From positions 82,521 through 146,520 of the forward strand of contig JBCBYV010000009.1 in the NCBI GenBank assembly GCA_039815685.1: a stretch of DNA of 64,000 nt. Reading direction: 5' to 3'. The translations under genes were made by a program, and so were the position numbers. Positions 44,601 through 52,498 of the stretch are shown piece by piece. The notes below the pieces were generated by a model, which did not search any database, was not told the DNA's origin, and saw only the letters and a list, made by a program, of their open reading frames with translations. Every line of letters starts with the position of its first letter. Position 1 is the first letter of the stretch. The stretch comes from Thermohalobaculum sp039815685 (GTDB lineage Bacteria > Pseudomonadota > Alphaproteobacteria > Rhodobacterales > Rhodobacteraceae).

Positions 44601-44930
44601 GCGCACATCGGCGACCGTGGCGGCCTGGTCCCAGCCGAAGTCGAATTCCAGGAGCACGGCCGCGTAGCCCTCGGCCGCGATGCCGGTCATCTCGGTCACG
44701 CCCTCGAGATCGCGGAGCTCCGCCTCCAGCGGACGCACGAGCAGCCGTTCGCTGTCGAGCGCCGAGACCCCTTCGAGCGGCACGCTGATATAGAGGACCG
44801 GGACGTCGATATCCGGGTTCCCCTCCTTCGGCAGGGTCGTGTAGGCGAAGAGCCCGAAGCCGATGGAGATCGCGACGAGCACCAGCACCATGCGGGCGCG
44901 GAAGGCGAGCCAGTCGATGATGCCCGTCAT
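41646..44930 (-). CDS. RND-family efflux permease (AcrB-like)
   Basis: A 1094-residue, 12-helix inner-membrane pump expected to form a trimer and export hydrophobic compounds with a periplasmic adaptor. The two large periplasmic loops and internal duplication are clear. In TM4 the proton-relay motif reads GMLVDGAIVVVEYAD: D402 matches AcrB D407 but the next residue is Gly instead of D408. In TM10, GIVVNNNIVLIDRY has N931 where AcrB has K940. It overlaps the adaptor gene by 4 bases. No outer-membrane channel gene is nearby. Confidence 0.93.
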   Translation of the reverse strand: MTGIIDWLAFRARMVLVLVAISIGFGLFAYTTLPKEGNPDIDVPVLYISVPLEGVSALDSERLLVRPLEAELRDLEGVTEMTGIAAEGYAAVLLEFDFGWDQAATVADVRARVQRAEAEFPDDADEPRVSEVNLSELPILVVSLSGEVPERTLLRAAKDMQRRIETVSSVLEADLQGERDEMIEVLIDPLRMESYEVTLTDLLNIVERNNRLVAAGQVQSSTGAFSVSVPGAFEEPRDVNELPVKTNGDRIVQIADIADVRRTFEDRSGTARFDGTTSISISVSKRIGENIISTVDEIREAIDAEVASWPPALAAAVKVETALDESRWVKDMVGQLEGSVLTACILVMIVILASLGFRSAMLVGVAIPCSFLLSFALMAALGMTVSNMTMFGLILAVGMLVDGAIVVVEYADKRVAAGVGPMKAYTEAARRMFWPIVASTGTTLCAFLPMLLWPGLPGQFMGQLPVTIIFVLTASLIVALLYLPVLGGLAGRLSRSLGIEKARQRPQAPKPYKRSIFGRVMGLIVLNPVGPFLALGIAGAAVASVFTYYGQHNNGTEFFTDLDAERAIVYVRARGNNSVEEKDRLVRIVEDRVLAIDGVMNVFAFAGDGGGIAGDDPPPDAIGEVQIELEGWRTRRSAKDIMTDVRAAVADLPGFAGEVFEIEDGPQQGKPIQLELRGRDWSDLSAAAATARAFFDRTEGLVDVDDTRPLPGIEWQISVDRAVAGRYGADIAAIGPFVQFVTQGATLDTLRADDSDEELDIRARFPVDQRTLSTLDSLKVPTDLGQVPLSNFVTRTPVQKLAEIQRREDMRYFLVRADVAPGVQDVDKIEELEEWLETAPFPAGIEARFVGDREEQAESQQFLMVAFAGALGLMFVLLLAQFNSLYNAVLVLSAVVMSVAGVLIGALVMGQTFSIIMTGLGIVALAGIVVNNNIVLIDRYQEFAGSMPRLEAIVRTAEDRIRPVLLTTVTTMIGLAPMMFAVSLDFAAGAVAFNAPSAQMWTQLATAVVWGLGFATILTLVVTPAALAAREWTLAGLGLSLRWLWHSALALLWRKHREHPYLADRRLRRALARKELSEIVWDEPRPRPVLRAAE

Positions 44931-46102
44931 CCGCGCTCTCCGAGCCCGACGGCTTCGCCAAGGGTGGCCGGGGCCGCTTCGGGGTTCTCCACGGGCTTCA
45001 CGAGGCGGCCGTCGCGCACGAATTCCTGCCCGACGACGATGACGGTCGCCCGGTCGGGCAGTCCGGCGACCCAGACGCCGTCGGCGGTGTCGCGCACGAC
45101 CGAGACCGGGATGAAGCGCGCCCGGCTCTCGCTGTCGATGGTGCGGACGCCGAGACGCCCGGTATCGTCGAGCGTGAGCGCGGATTGCGGAAGTCGATGC
45201 GCGGCACCGCCATGCAGGACGACGCGGATCTCCGCCGTCATGCCGTCGCGGAGCTTGCCATCCGCGTTATCGAGCATGGCCTCAACGCGGTAGGTATGCG
45301 TGGTCTCGTCGCCCATTCGGCCGATGAAGCGGATAGCGCCGCGCCGCTCGGTTCCCGTGATGAGGCGCACCTCGACATTCTGGCCGACGGCGAGTCGGTC
45401 AACGTCCTGCTCCGAGACGAAGGCGGTGACCTTGGCCTGGGCGAGGTCGATCACGCTGGCGCAGATCTCGCCGGGACCGAGGCGGGCGCCGAGCTCGGCC
45501 GTGTCGCTCTCGAGCACACCGTCGAAGGGGGCACGAAGCTCAAGCCGGTCGATGTCGATCTCGACGAGGCGGAGGGCCGCTTCGGCCGCCTGCAGCTCGG
45601 CTTCGCGCGCCTTGCGGGCGGTCTCGGCCGTGAACCCTTTCTCCGCCAGACTGCGGGCAGCCTCCGCTTCCGCGCGTGCTTCCTCGAGCCGCGCCTCCGC
45701 CTCGGAAAGCTGGGCGCCGCGCGAGCCTTCGTCGAGCCGGCAGAGAACGTCGCCCTGCGCGACGCGCGTCCCGGCGCGCAGCGGCTCCGACACGACCAGT
45801 CCCGTCGTCTCCGCCCTCACGTCGACGCTCCGCCGCGCCTCGGTCCGCCCCCTCAGCCGCGCCTGCTCCAGCGCCGGCTCGGCCACCGAGCGGATGACCA
45901 TCACGGGAAAGGCGTCGGGCGTTGCCGCCGCGGGCGCATCGGTAGTCTCCGGAACATGTTCAGATTGCTCGGCAATCGCCGGCGGCGCATCCTGGGGAGC
46001 GGTCACGGCCATGATCTGCGCAAGGTCGCCCTGGCGCAGCCCGAACCACCAGGCGAGGCCTGCGATGACCGCGAGCGCGGTGAGGATCGACGTGGCGCGC
46101 AT
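44927..46102 (-). CDS. RND efflux periplasmic adaptor (HlyD/MFP family)
   Basis: A 391-residue membrane-fusion protein: N-terminal membrane anchor (SILTALAVIAGLAWWFGL), lipoyl halves around a coiled-coil hairpin (~130-190, GAQLSEAEARLEEARAEAEA), then beta-barrel and membrane-proximal domains (RLELRAPFDGVLESDTAELG; VEVRLITGTERRGAIRFIGR). It bridges the permease to an outer-membrane channel. First gene of a two-gene operon with the RND permease, joined by ATGA overlap. Confidence 0.93.
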   Translation of the reverse strand: MRATSILTALAVIAGLAWWFGLRQGDLAQIMAVTAPQDAPPAIAEQSEHVPETTDAPAAATPDAFPVMVIRSVAEPALEQARLRGRTEARRSVDVRAETTGLVVSEPLRAGTRVAQGDVLCRLDEGSRGAQLSEAEARLEEARAEAEAARSLAEKGFTAETARKAREAELQAAEAALRLVEIDIDRLELRAPFDGVLESDTAELGARLGPGEICASVIDLAQAKVTAFVSEQDVDRLAVGQNVEVRLITGTERRGAIRFIGRMGDETTHTYRVEAMLDNADGKLRDGMTAEIRVVLHGGAAHRLPQSALTLDDTGRLGVRTIDSESRARFIPVSVVRDTADGVWVAGLPDRATVIVVGQEFVRDGRLVKPVENPEAAPATLGEAVGLGERG

Positions 46103-46409
46103 GCTTTCCCACTGCTTCTATGACGATCGGCACTGCACACAACGAGAGTGGCCACCCGATCCGTCGGATGAAGATAGTAAGTCGTGCGGCGTCTCCAAGG
46201 AAGACAGACTGCGCTGTAAGTGAACGATGACAGACTGATAGATTTCGGGCGAAGCTCTTTTGCCGCCATCGCTTTCCGCAACGGAACACGCAGCGAATGG
46301 GCGGTCGCAGCGCAAGATTGCACGGCACAGGCGGCGACGTGTTGCCGCGGTCGGATCGGGGTCGCATGATGGAAGAGCGCCCAGACGACGACATTTGCGG
46401 AGGCCATCA
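46103..46409. other. divergent intergenic region (307 bases), RND operon and panB
   Basis: Holds no convincing gene. An 8-bp direct repeat GACAGACT occurs at 46203-46210 and 46229-46236 (26 bases apart). On the minus strand TTGGAG (46198-46193) and TATCTT (46176-46171) with a 16-base spacer form a weak promoter candidate for the RND operon. GGAGG before panB is at 46399-46403. Confidence 0.5.
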
Positions 46410-47282
46410 ATGTCGACCCGATCCACGATTTCGAAGAAATCGGCCATCGCAACACCCGAGAGCGCGGCCGAGGGCAATGCGGGGCGCAAGCGTATGACCG
46501 TACCGGCCTTCACGGCGCGAAAGCGTGGCGAGCCGCTGGTCTGCCTCACCTCCTACACCGCGCATGTGGCGGCGCTCTGCGACGAGCAGTGCGATCTTCT
46601 GTTGGTGGGCGACAGCCTCGGGATGGTGATCCACGGCATGCCCAACACGCTCGGCGTGACGCTCGAGCACATGATCATGCACGGCCAGGCGGTAGTGCGC
46701 GGGGCCAACAAGGCCATCGTGGTGGTGGACATGCCCTTCGGCAGCTTCGAGGAGAGCCCGGAGATCGCGTTCCGGAATGCGAGCCGCGTGGTCAAAGAGA
46801 CGGGTTGTCATGCCGTCAAGCTGGAGGGCGGCGCGGATATGGCGCCGACGATCCAGTATCTCGCCCGCCGCGGTATCCCGGTGATGGCGCATATCGGCCT
46901 CATGCCCCAGGCGATGAACACGGCCGGCGGGTTCAAGGCGGTGCGGGACGAGGCACATTTCGATGCGGTGGTCGCCGATGCGAAGGCGGTCGAGGCCGCT
47001 GGCGCCTTCTCGGTCGTGGTCGAGGGCGTGGCCGCGCCGCTCGCCAAGCAGATCACGGACGCCATCAACATCCCCACCATCGGCATCGGCGCCTCGGCGG
47101 CCTGCGACGGTCAGATCCTGGTCTTCGAGGATATGGTCGGCCTCCTCCGCCGCGTGCCGACCTTCGTCAAGCGCTACGGCACGATGGAGGAAATGATGCG
47201 TTCGAGCATCGAGCAATACGCCGAGGAGGTGCGCGAGCGCGCATTCCCCGGGGAGGAGCATACCTACAAGACCAAGGGCTGA
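46410..47282 (+). CDS. panB: 3-methyl-2-oxobutanoate hydroxymethyltransferase
   Basis: A 290-residue enzyme making ketopantoate, the first step of pantothenate synthesis. Family motifs: LVCLTSYTAHVAALCDEQCD, LLVGDSLGMVIHG (metal/substrate site), VVDMPFGSFEESPE, VKLEGGADM, PVMAHIGLMPQAMN and PTIGIGASAACDGQILV. ATG 46410 is placed by GGAGG six bases upstream and leaves a ~28-residue extra N-terminus compared with many PanB proteins. panC is not adjacent. Confidence 0.95.
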   Translation: MSTRSTISKKSAIATPESAAEGNAGRKRMTVPAFTARKRGEPLVCLTSYTAHVAALCDEQCDLLLVGDSLGMVIHGMPNTLGVTLEHMIMHGQAVVRGANKAIVVVDMPFGSFEESPEIAFRNASRVVKETGCHAVKLEGGADMAPTIQYLARRGIPVMAHIGLMPQAMNTAGGFKAVRDEAHFDAVVADAKAVEAAGAFSVVVEGVAAPLAKQITDAINIPTIGIGASAACDGQILVFEDMVGLLRRVPTFVKRYGTMEEMMRSSIEQYAEEVRERAFPGEEHTYKTKG

Positions 47283-47387
47283 GCCCTCATCAGAGCGAGA
47301 AGCCGGGTGCGTGGCGTCTCCGTTGCGCTACGCGATCCGCCGCGTATCCCGGCGCTTGGCCGTTTGGAGGCATGGTCGCGCCGGCTC

Positions 47388-48683
47388 TCACCTCGGCCCG
47401 CTCCCTCCTTGCCCCGCCGGGCGGTTTAGCGGGGCGGGGTCGATGGCCAGTCGCCGTGCGGTTACGATGAGCGCGCAGAAGGCGACGAGACCCGTCAGCG
47501 CGTAGGCCCCAAGCACCGCCTGAAGCTCGTCGAAGGGCATGGCGCCCACGTCGCTGGATGTCGTCGAGGCCAGGATCAGCGAGCCGCTGAAGACAAGCTT
47601 CGATGTCAGGCTCTGCAGCGAGAGATAGGTCGCACGGCTGTCGCTCGAGAGAATCGGCTGGATGCGCGCGAGGATGAAGGGCCGGGAGAGGGCGTCCGGC
47701 ACCTTGCGGAGGAAGAGAAGCGCGATGGCGGCGATTTCGTTCGTGAAGGCGAGAAGGCCCGTCAGCGCGAGATGCATGCCCATCGCGATCAGCACGATCG
47801 AGGCGAGCCCCAGCCGATGGCGGAGCCGGGGGGCGATCAGCGATGCCAGGAGCGAGCACAGCATCATGACCGTCGTCACCGCACCGCTGACAGCCGCACT
47901 CAGAGCCCAGGTGCCGTCCCGCCAGTCCGCTCCCGCCAGCGCCGTCTCGATGAAGGGCTGGCCGAAGACGAAGGCGATGTGGTCGAAGCTGTAGAGGACC
48001 ACGCTGAGCGCGAAGAGCCAGCGGAGCACCGGCTCACGAAAGGCCGATCCGAGGCTCGCAAGCCGGGCAAGCTCACCGCCCGATGGCCCAGCCCGATTGC
48101 GCTTGGGCGGCTCGGCCAGGTTCAGCGCGACGATCAGCGTGCCAGCGAAGGCCAGCGCACTGGCGAGGAAGGGGAGGACCGGGCTCCAGAGCGCCATCAG
48201 CCCCCCGACGACGGCTGAGACTGCCAGTGCCGCGAAGCCGGATCGCCAGGCGCGCAGCTCGTTGGCCTCGACCTCCGCCTCGCGTCCCTCGGCCATCAGC
48301 GACTCGTAGAGAAGCGCGCTGTCGGTGCCGGAGGCGAAGGCGATGCTGGCGCCGAAGAGCACCTGCGCCAGCGCAAACGTGGCAAAGCTGTCCCCGATCG
48401 AGAGCAGGAGCGCACCCGAGAGCCCTGCCACCGCGGAGGCTGTCAGGGTCAACCGCCGGCCGACCCGGTCCGACATCCAGCCTGACGGGACCTCGAGCAC
48501 AGTGGTTCCGATATCGAAGACGGCATAGAGCAGGATCGCCTCGGCCGCGGAAAGCTCCGCCTGGAAATAGAGGAACCAGACCGACTGCCAGAAGAGGAGG
48601 TTCTGAAAGAACCGAAGCCATGGATAGAGCCCGATATTGCGGGCGGTGCTCGATCCTGCGGCCGCGGCGAAGAGGCTGGGCAT
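47388..48683 (-). CDS. major facilitator superfamily transporter
   Basis: A 431-residue membrane protein with about 12 hydrophobic helices. The MFS loop 2-3 signature appears as SGWMSDRVGRRLTLTASAV. The cytoplasmic centre has the expected charged loop (AEPPKRNRAGPSGGELARLA). The substrate cannot be assigned. ATG 48683 is preferred; the open frame extends ~45 residues further upstream but that part is basic and unlike the family. Convergent with panB. Confidence 0.85.
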   Translation of the reverse strand: MPSLFAAAAGSSTARNIGLYPWLRFFQNLLFWQSVWFLYFQAELSAAEAILLYAVFDIGTTVLEVPSGWMSDRVGRRLTLTASAVAGLSGALLLSIGDSFATFALAQVLFGASIAFASGTDSALLYESLMAEGREAEVEANELRAWRSGFAALAVSAVVGGLMALWSPVLPFLASALAFAGTLIVALNLAEPPKRNRAGPSGGELARLASLGSAFREPVLRWLFALSVVLYSFDHIAFVFGQPFIETALAGADWRDGTWALSAAVSGAVTTVMMLCSLLASLIAPRLRHRLGLASIVLIAMGMHLALTGLLAFTNEIAAIALLFLRKVPDALSRPFILARIQPILSSDSRATYLSLQSLTSKLVFSGSLILASTTSSDVGAMPFDELQAVLGAYALTGLVAFCALIVTARRLAIDPAPLNRPAGQGGSGPR

Positions 48684-48841
48684 GTCGCGCCTCGTCTTGG
48701 AAGGGAGAAGCAGCATCCCGCGCGAAGGCGGCGCGTGCAAGCGTCGCCATGGCCGCCGGAGGCCCGCCGCCCGCGCGTTGGGCATTGCGCGCGCCGGGCG
48801 TTTGACTAGGGTGCGCGCCACCGATTTGGAGAGAGGGCGGC

Positions 48842-49510
48842 GTGAGCGACACCGACAGTTTCATCCGAGAGGTGACGGAGGAGGTCCGGCAGGACCGGAT
48901 GCTGCGCTATTGGAAGGCCTACGGGCCTTTCGTCATCGGCGGCATCACGCTGATCGTGGCCATCGCCGCGGGGCTCGCCTACTGGGACACGCTGCAGCAG
49001 AAGCAGGCGGCGGAGAACGGGGGCTTCCTGCTGCAGGCGCAGGACGCCGAGGCGGGGACGGTGGGCGCCATCGTGAACGAGGTTGCCGGCCCTGCACAGG
49101 TCATCGCGATCATGCGCTCCGCACAGGCTCAGGCCGCCGCCGGTGAGCGGGCGGCGGCGGCGGATGTGTATGACAGCGTTGCCGACGATCAGGCCCAGCC
49201 CGAGCGCTATCGCGCGCTTGCCCGGCTCGAAGCGATCCGCCTCCGCGCGTCGCTGGGCGAGCCTGCGGCGATGTTGCCGGCGCTCGACGAACTGGCGATG
49301 CCGGGCGCCCTTTACCGTCCGCTGGCGCTCGAACTCCGCGCGACGCTCCGGCTGAATGCCGGCGATGTGGCCGGCGCACGCGCCGATCTTGCCACGATCC
49401 TGACCGAGCCGGCCTCGACCGGTGAGAGCAGGGCTCGTGCGAGCGCGCTCATTGAGACCCTGCCGCCCTCCGGCACCGTCAGCGCGGCGGATGGGGAGGT
49501 TTCTCAGTGA
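48842..49510 (+). CDS. YfgM-like tetratricopeptide membrane protein
   Basis: A 222-residue inner-membrane protein with a cytoplasmic N-terminus (SFIREVTEEVRQDRMLRYWK), one helix (FVIGGITLIVAIAAGLAYW) and a periplasmic TPR-like domain. This matches YfgM/TPR_21 proteins that work with the Sec translocon and periplasmic chaperones. The gene order yfgM-bamB-der as in E. coli supports the call. GTG start; its stop overlaps the bamB GTG as GTGA. Confidence 0.86.
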   Translation: MSDTDSFIREVTEEVRQDRMLRYWKAYGPFVIGGITLIVAIAAGLAYWDTLQQKQAAENGGFLLQAQDAEAGTVGAIVNEVAGPAQVIAIMRSAQAQAAAGERAAAADVYDSVADDQAQPERYRALARLEAIRLRASLGEPAAMLPALDELAMPGALYRPLALELRATLRLNAGDVAGARADLATILTEPASTGESRARASALIETLPPSGTVSAADGEVSQ

Positions 49511-50901
49511 GCCTGCCGATCATGCGCCCGCTCCTCCTCACGGCGGTGCTGCTGCTGCCGACGGCATGCAGTGTCTTCGAGGACGAAGATCGCCTTGAAG
49601 GGACCCGCATTCCGGTGCGCGGTGAGCGGAGCACGTCGATCGTCGAGCCGGTGCCCGAGGGCGAGGAGCCGGCCGAGACCGCGAACCCAGGGCCTGCGCT
49701 CAGCTTCCCGTCGGCGGATGCGATTGTGGCACCGACGGGCGGAGCACCGCTGCCGCCGCCGCGCGAGATCGAAGCCTGGACCCAGACGAATGCCGTGGCG
49801 TCGCACAATGCCGGGCATCTCTCCGGCCCTGCCTCGTTGCAGCGCGTCTGGACCGCCGATGCCGGCACCGGCAACAGCGACGAGGCGCGCATCACGAGCG
49901 CTCCGGTCGCCGCCAATGGCCGCATCTTCACGCTGGACGCCGCCGCGGAAGTGCGCGCCTTCAACACCGGCAGCGGCGCACTCGCCTGGTCCACGCCGCT
50001 GGCGCCGGAAGGGGAGGACGGCGAGGAGGGCTTTGGCGGCGGTCTCGCGATCCTCGGCCCGCGGGTCTTCGTGACCACCGGCTTCGGCGAGATCGTGGCG
50101 CTTGAGGCAGGATCGGGGGAGGTCGCCTGGCGCACCAGCCTCGGCGCGCCCTTCCGCGCCGCCCCGGCGGCCGCAGGCGGCGTCATCGTCGCCGTGACGC
50201 GGGACAACAAGGCCTTCGGGCTGTCGGCGGAGACCGGCGATATCCTCTGGCGCGCCCCCGCCGCGGTCTCCGGCGCAGGGCTCCTCGGCGGCGCATCGCC
50301 CGCCGTTGCCTCGGGTGCCGCTCTCTTACCCTACAGCTCCGGTGAGCTTGTTGCGGTCCAGCTCGGAAACGGGCGGCGGTTCTGGTCGGCCGTGCTCTCG
50401 GGCGGGCGCCGCGGCCTCGCCCGGTCGGCGATCTCCGATGTGACGGGCGACCCGGTGGTCATCGGCCCCCTTGCGGTCGCAGCGAACCAGGCGGGCCGTA
50501 TCGTCGCCATCGAAGGCCGGACGGGACGTCGTGTCTGGACGCGGTCCTTCGGCGCCGTGGGACCGCTCTGGGCTGCCGGCGACACGCTCTTCATGGTGTC
50601 TGACGCGGCCGAGCTTCTGCGCCTCTCGGCACGCAACGGTGCGACCGTGTGGTCGACCACGCTCCCCGCCTTCGAAGACCCCGAGGATCGCGAGGACCCC
50701 ATCGGCTATTCTGGTCCGGTGCTGGTGGAGGGCCGTATCCTCGTGACGTCCTCGCTCGGTGAACTCCTTGCCTTCGAGGGCGTGGGCGGCCAGCCCGTGG
50801 CCACGACCGAGCTGACCGGCGGTTCCATCACCGGCCCCATCGTCTTCGACGGCACGGTCTTCGTGCTGACGGACGACGCTACCCTCGAAGCCTATCGCTG
50901 A
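49507..50901 (+). CDS. bamB: outer membrane protein assembly factor BamB
   Basis: A 464-residue lipoprotein of the BAM complex, which inserts beta-barrel proteins in the outer membrane. Lipobox LLLPTAC gives Cys 21. The rest is a PQQ-like beta-propeller with repeated A/G-W motifs (GSGALAWSTPL; GSGEVAWRTSLG; ETGDILWRAP; NGATVWSTTLP). GTG 49507 overlaps the yfgM-like stop; der lies 160 bases downstream. Confidence 0.92.
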   Translation: MSLPIMRPLLLTAVLLLPTACSVFEDEDRLEGTRIPVRGERSTSIVEPVPEGEEPAETANPGPALSFPSADAIVAPTGGAPLPPPREIEAWTQTNAVASHNAGHLSGPASLQRVWTADAGTGNSDEARITSAPVAANGRIFTLDAAAEVRAFNTGSGALAWSTPLAPEGEDGEEGFGGGLAILGPRVFVTTGFGEIVALEAGSGEVAWRTSLGAPFRAAPAAAGGVIVAVTRDNKAFGLSAETGDILWRAPAAVSGAGLLGGASPAVASGAALLPYSSGELVAVQLGNGRRFWSAVLSGGRRGLARSAISDVTGDPVVIGPLAVAANQAGRIVAIEGRTGRRVWTRSFGAVGPLWAAGDTLFMVSDAAELLRLSARNGATVWSTTLPAFEDPEDREDPIGYSGPVLVEGRILVTSSLGELLAFEGVGGQPVATTELTGGSITGPIVFDGTVFVLTDDATLEAYR

Positions 50902-50970
50902 GGGCGCTGGCGCAAGGGCCGGGAGCCGATGATCGCACCACCGCATGCCGAGCAGCGATCACAATAGAGT

Positions 50971-50991
50971 ATCGCGGCGACCAGCCGCGAT
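50971..50991 (-). repeat. structured repeat, hairpin-only copy C
   Basis: On the minus strand ATCGCGGC/GCCGCGAT with loop TGGTC is identical to the first hairpin of copy A, and its flanks (GCAAGCGGC before the stem) match copy B. The downstream modules of copies A and B are absent. It lies between bamB and der. Confidence 0.7.
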
Positions 50992-51061
50992 GCCGCTTGC
51001 TTAGACGGTCCGGTCTCCGTGGCTCTTGTGAGAGGAACCGGGGCCGGATAGATGGCCGCCC

Positions 51062-52435
51062 ATGCCGTTCACGCTTGCCATCATCGGTCGGCCCAATGTG
51101 GGGAAATCGACCCTTTTCAACCGTCTCGTCGGTAAGCGCCTCGCACTCGTCGACGACCGGCCGGGGGTGACGCGCGATCTGCGCGAAGGGGACGCCCGGC
51201 TTGGTGACCTCAAGTTTCGCGTCGTCGACACGGCCGGGCTCGAGGAGGCGACCGATGACAGCCTTCCCGCCCGTATGCGGCGGCTCACGGAACGAGCCGT
51301 CGCGGAGAGCGATCTCTGCCTCTTCGTCGTCGATGCGCGCATGGGCATCACGCCCACGGACCAGGTCTTCGCCGACCTCCTCCGCCGCGGCGGGCGCAAG
51401 GTGCTGCTCGCCGCCAACAAGACGGAGGGGCGGGTGGGCGAGGCGGGGATGTATGAGGCCTATGCCCTCGGCCTCGGCGAGCCGATCCCGCTTTCGGCCG
51501 AGCATGGCGAGGGGATGGGCGAGCTCTATGCAGCCCTCGAGCCCCATATCGCAGCGCATGAAGCCGCCGAGGCTTCGGGCGAGGCGGACCCGGCGGCGGG
51601 CGAGGATGAGCTGGCCGAGAACCGCCCGATGCAGATCGCCGTCGTCGGCCGCCCCAATGCCGGCAAGTCGACGCTGGTCAACGCGATCCTGCGTGAGGAC
51701 CGGCTGCTCACGGGACCGGAGGCGGGGATCACGCGCGATGCCATCAGCGTCGATGCGATGTGGGAGGGCCGCGCCTTCCGAATCTTCGACACCGCCGGCA
51801 TGCGCAAGAAGGCGAAGGTTCAGGAGAAGCTCGAGAAGCTGTCGGTCTCCGACGGGCTTCGCGCTGTGCGCTTTGCCGAGGTCGTCATCCTCCTCATGGA
51901 TGTCGAGACCGCGTTCGAAACGCAGGACCTGCGCATCGCCGACCTTGCCGAGCGGGAGGGGCGCGCCGTCGTCTTCGCCATCAACAAATGGGACGCGGCG
52001 GAGGATCGCCAGCAGCTCCTCAAAGACCTGCACGAACGCGCGGGCCGGCTCCTGCCGCAGCTTGCCGGGACGCCGCTGGTGACGGTGAGCGCGCTGACGG
52101 GAAGGGGTCTCGACAAGCTGAAGGGGGCCGTCGAGCGTCAGCACCGCATCTGGAACCTGCGCGTGCCGACCGCGAAACTGAACGACTGGCTCGCAGCCAT
52201 GCTCTCCGCGCATCCGCCTCCCGCTCCCGGCGGCCGAAGGATCCGCATCCGGTTCGCGACGCAGGTGAAGAGCCGCCCGCCGAGCTTCGTCGCCTTCTGC
52301 TCGCGGCCCGAGGAGCTGCCGGCTGCCTATACCCGCTATCTCGTCGGCGGCCTCCGACGCGATTTCGGCTTGGCGGGCGTGCCGATCCGCTTCGACTACA
52401 GGAAGCGCGAGAACCCCTACGACAAGGGGCGTTAG
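51062..52435 (+). CDS. der: ribosome biogenesis GTPase Der (EngA)
   Basis: A 457-residue protein with two tandem GTPase domains and a C-terminal KH-like domain, needed for 50S assembly. G domain 1: GRPNVGKSTLFNRLVG (8-23), DTAGLEE, NKTEG. G domain 2 from ~195: GRPNAGKSTLVNAIL, DTAGMRKKAKV, NKWD. The C-terminus RIRFATQVKSRPPSFVAFCS and LRRDFGLAGVPIRFDYRKR is typical. Length normal. Confidence 0.96.
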   Translation: MPFTLAIIGRPNVGKSTLFNRLVGKRLALVDDRPGVTRDLREGDARLGDLKFRVVDTAGLEEATDDSLPARMRRLTERAVAESDLCLFVVDARMGITPTDQVFADLLRRGGRKVLLAANKTEGRVGEAGMYEAYALGLGEPIPLSAEHGEGMGELYAALEPHIAAHEAAEASGEADPAAGEDELAENRPMQIAVVGRPNAGKSTLVNAILREDRLLTGPEAGITRDAISVDAMWEGRAFRIFDTAGMRKKAKVQEKLEKLSVSDGLRAVRFAEVVILLMDVETAFETQDLRIADLAEREGRAVVFAINKWDAAEDRQQLLKDLHERAGRLLPQLAGTPLVTVSALTGRGLDKLKGAVERQHRIWNLRVPTAKLNDWLAAMLSAHPPPAPGGRRIRIRFATQVKSRPPSFVAFCSRPEELPAAYTRYLVGGLRRDFGLAGVPIRFDYRKRENPYDKGR

Positions 52436-52458
52436 GCCGACGATTTCCCAGCAGATGG

Positions 52459-52486
52459 TGGCCGGAGCGCTATGACGCTCCGGCCA
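52459..52486. terminator. bidirectional hairpin between der and the nucleotidase gene
   Basis: TGGCCGGAGCG/CGCTCCGGCCA is a perfect 11-bp stem with a 6-base loop, between convergent genes (24 bases past der, 12 bases past the nucleotidase stop). No T-run in either direction, but stem strength and position favour a shared terminator. Confidence 0.6.
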
Positions 52487-52498
52487 AATGCAAGACGT

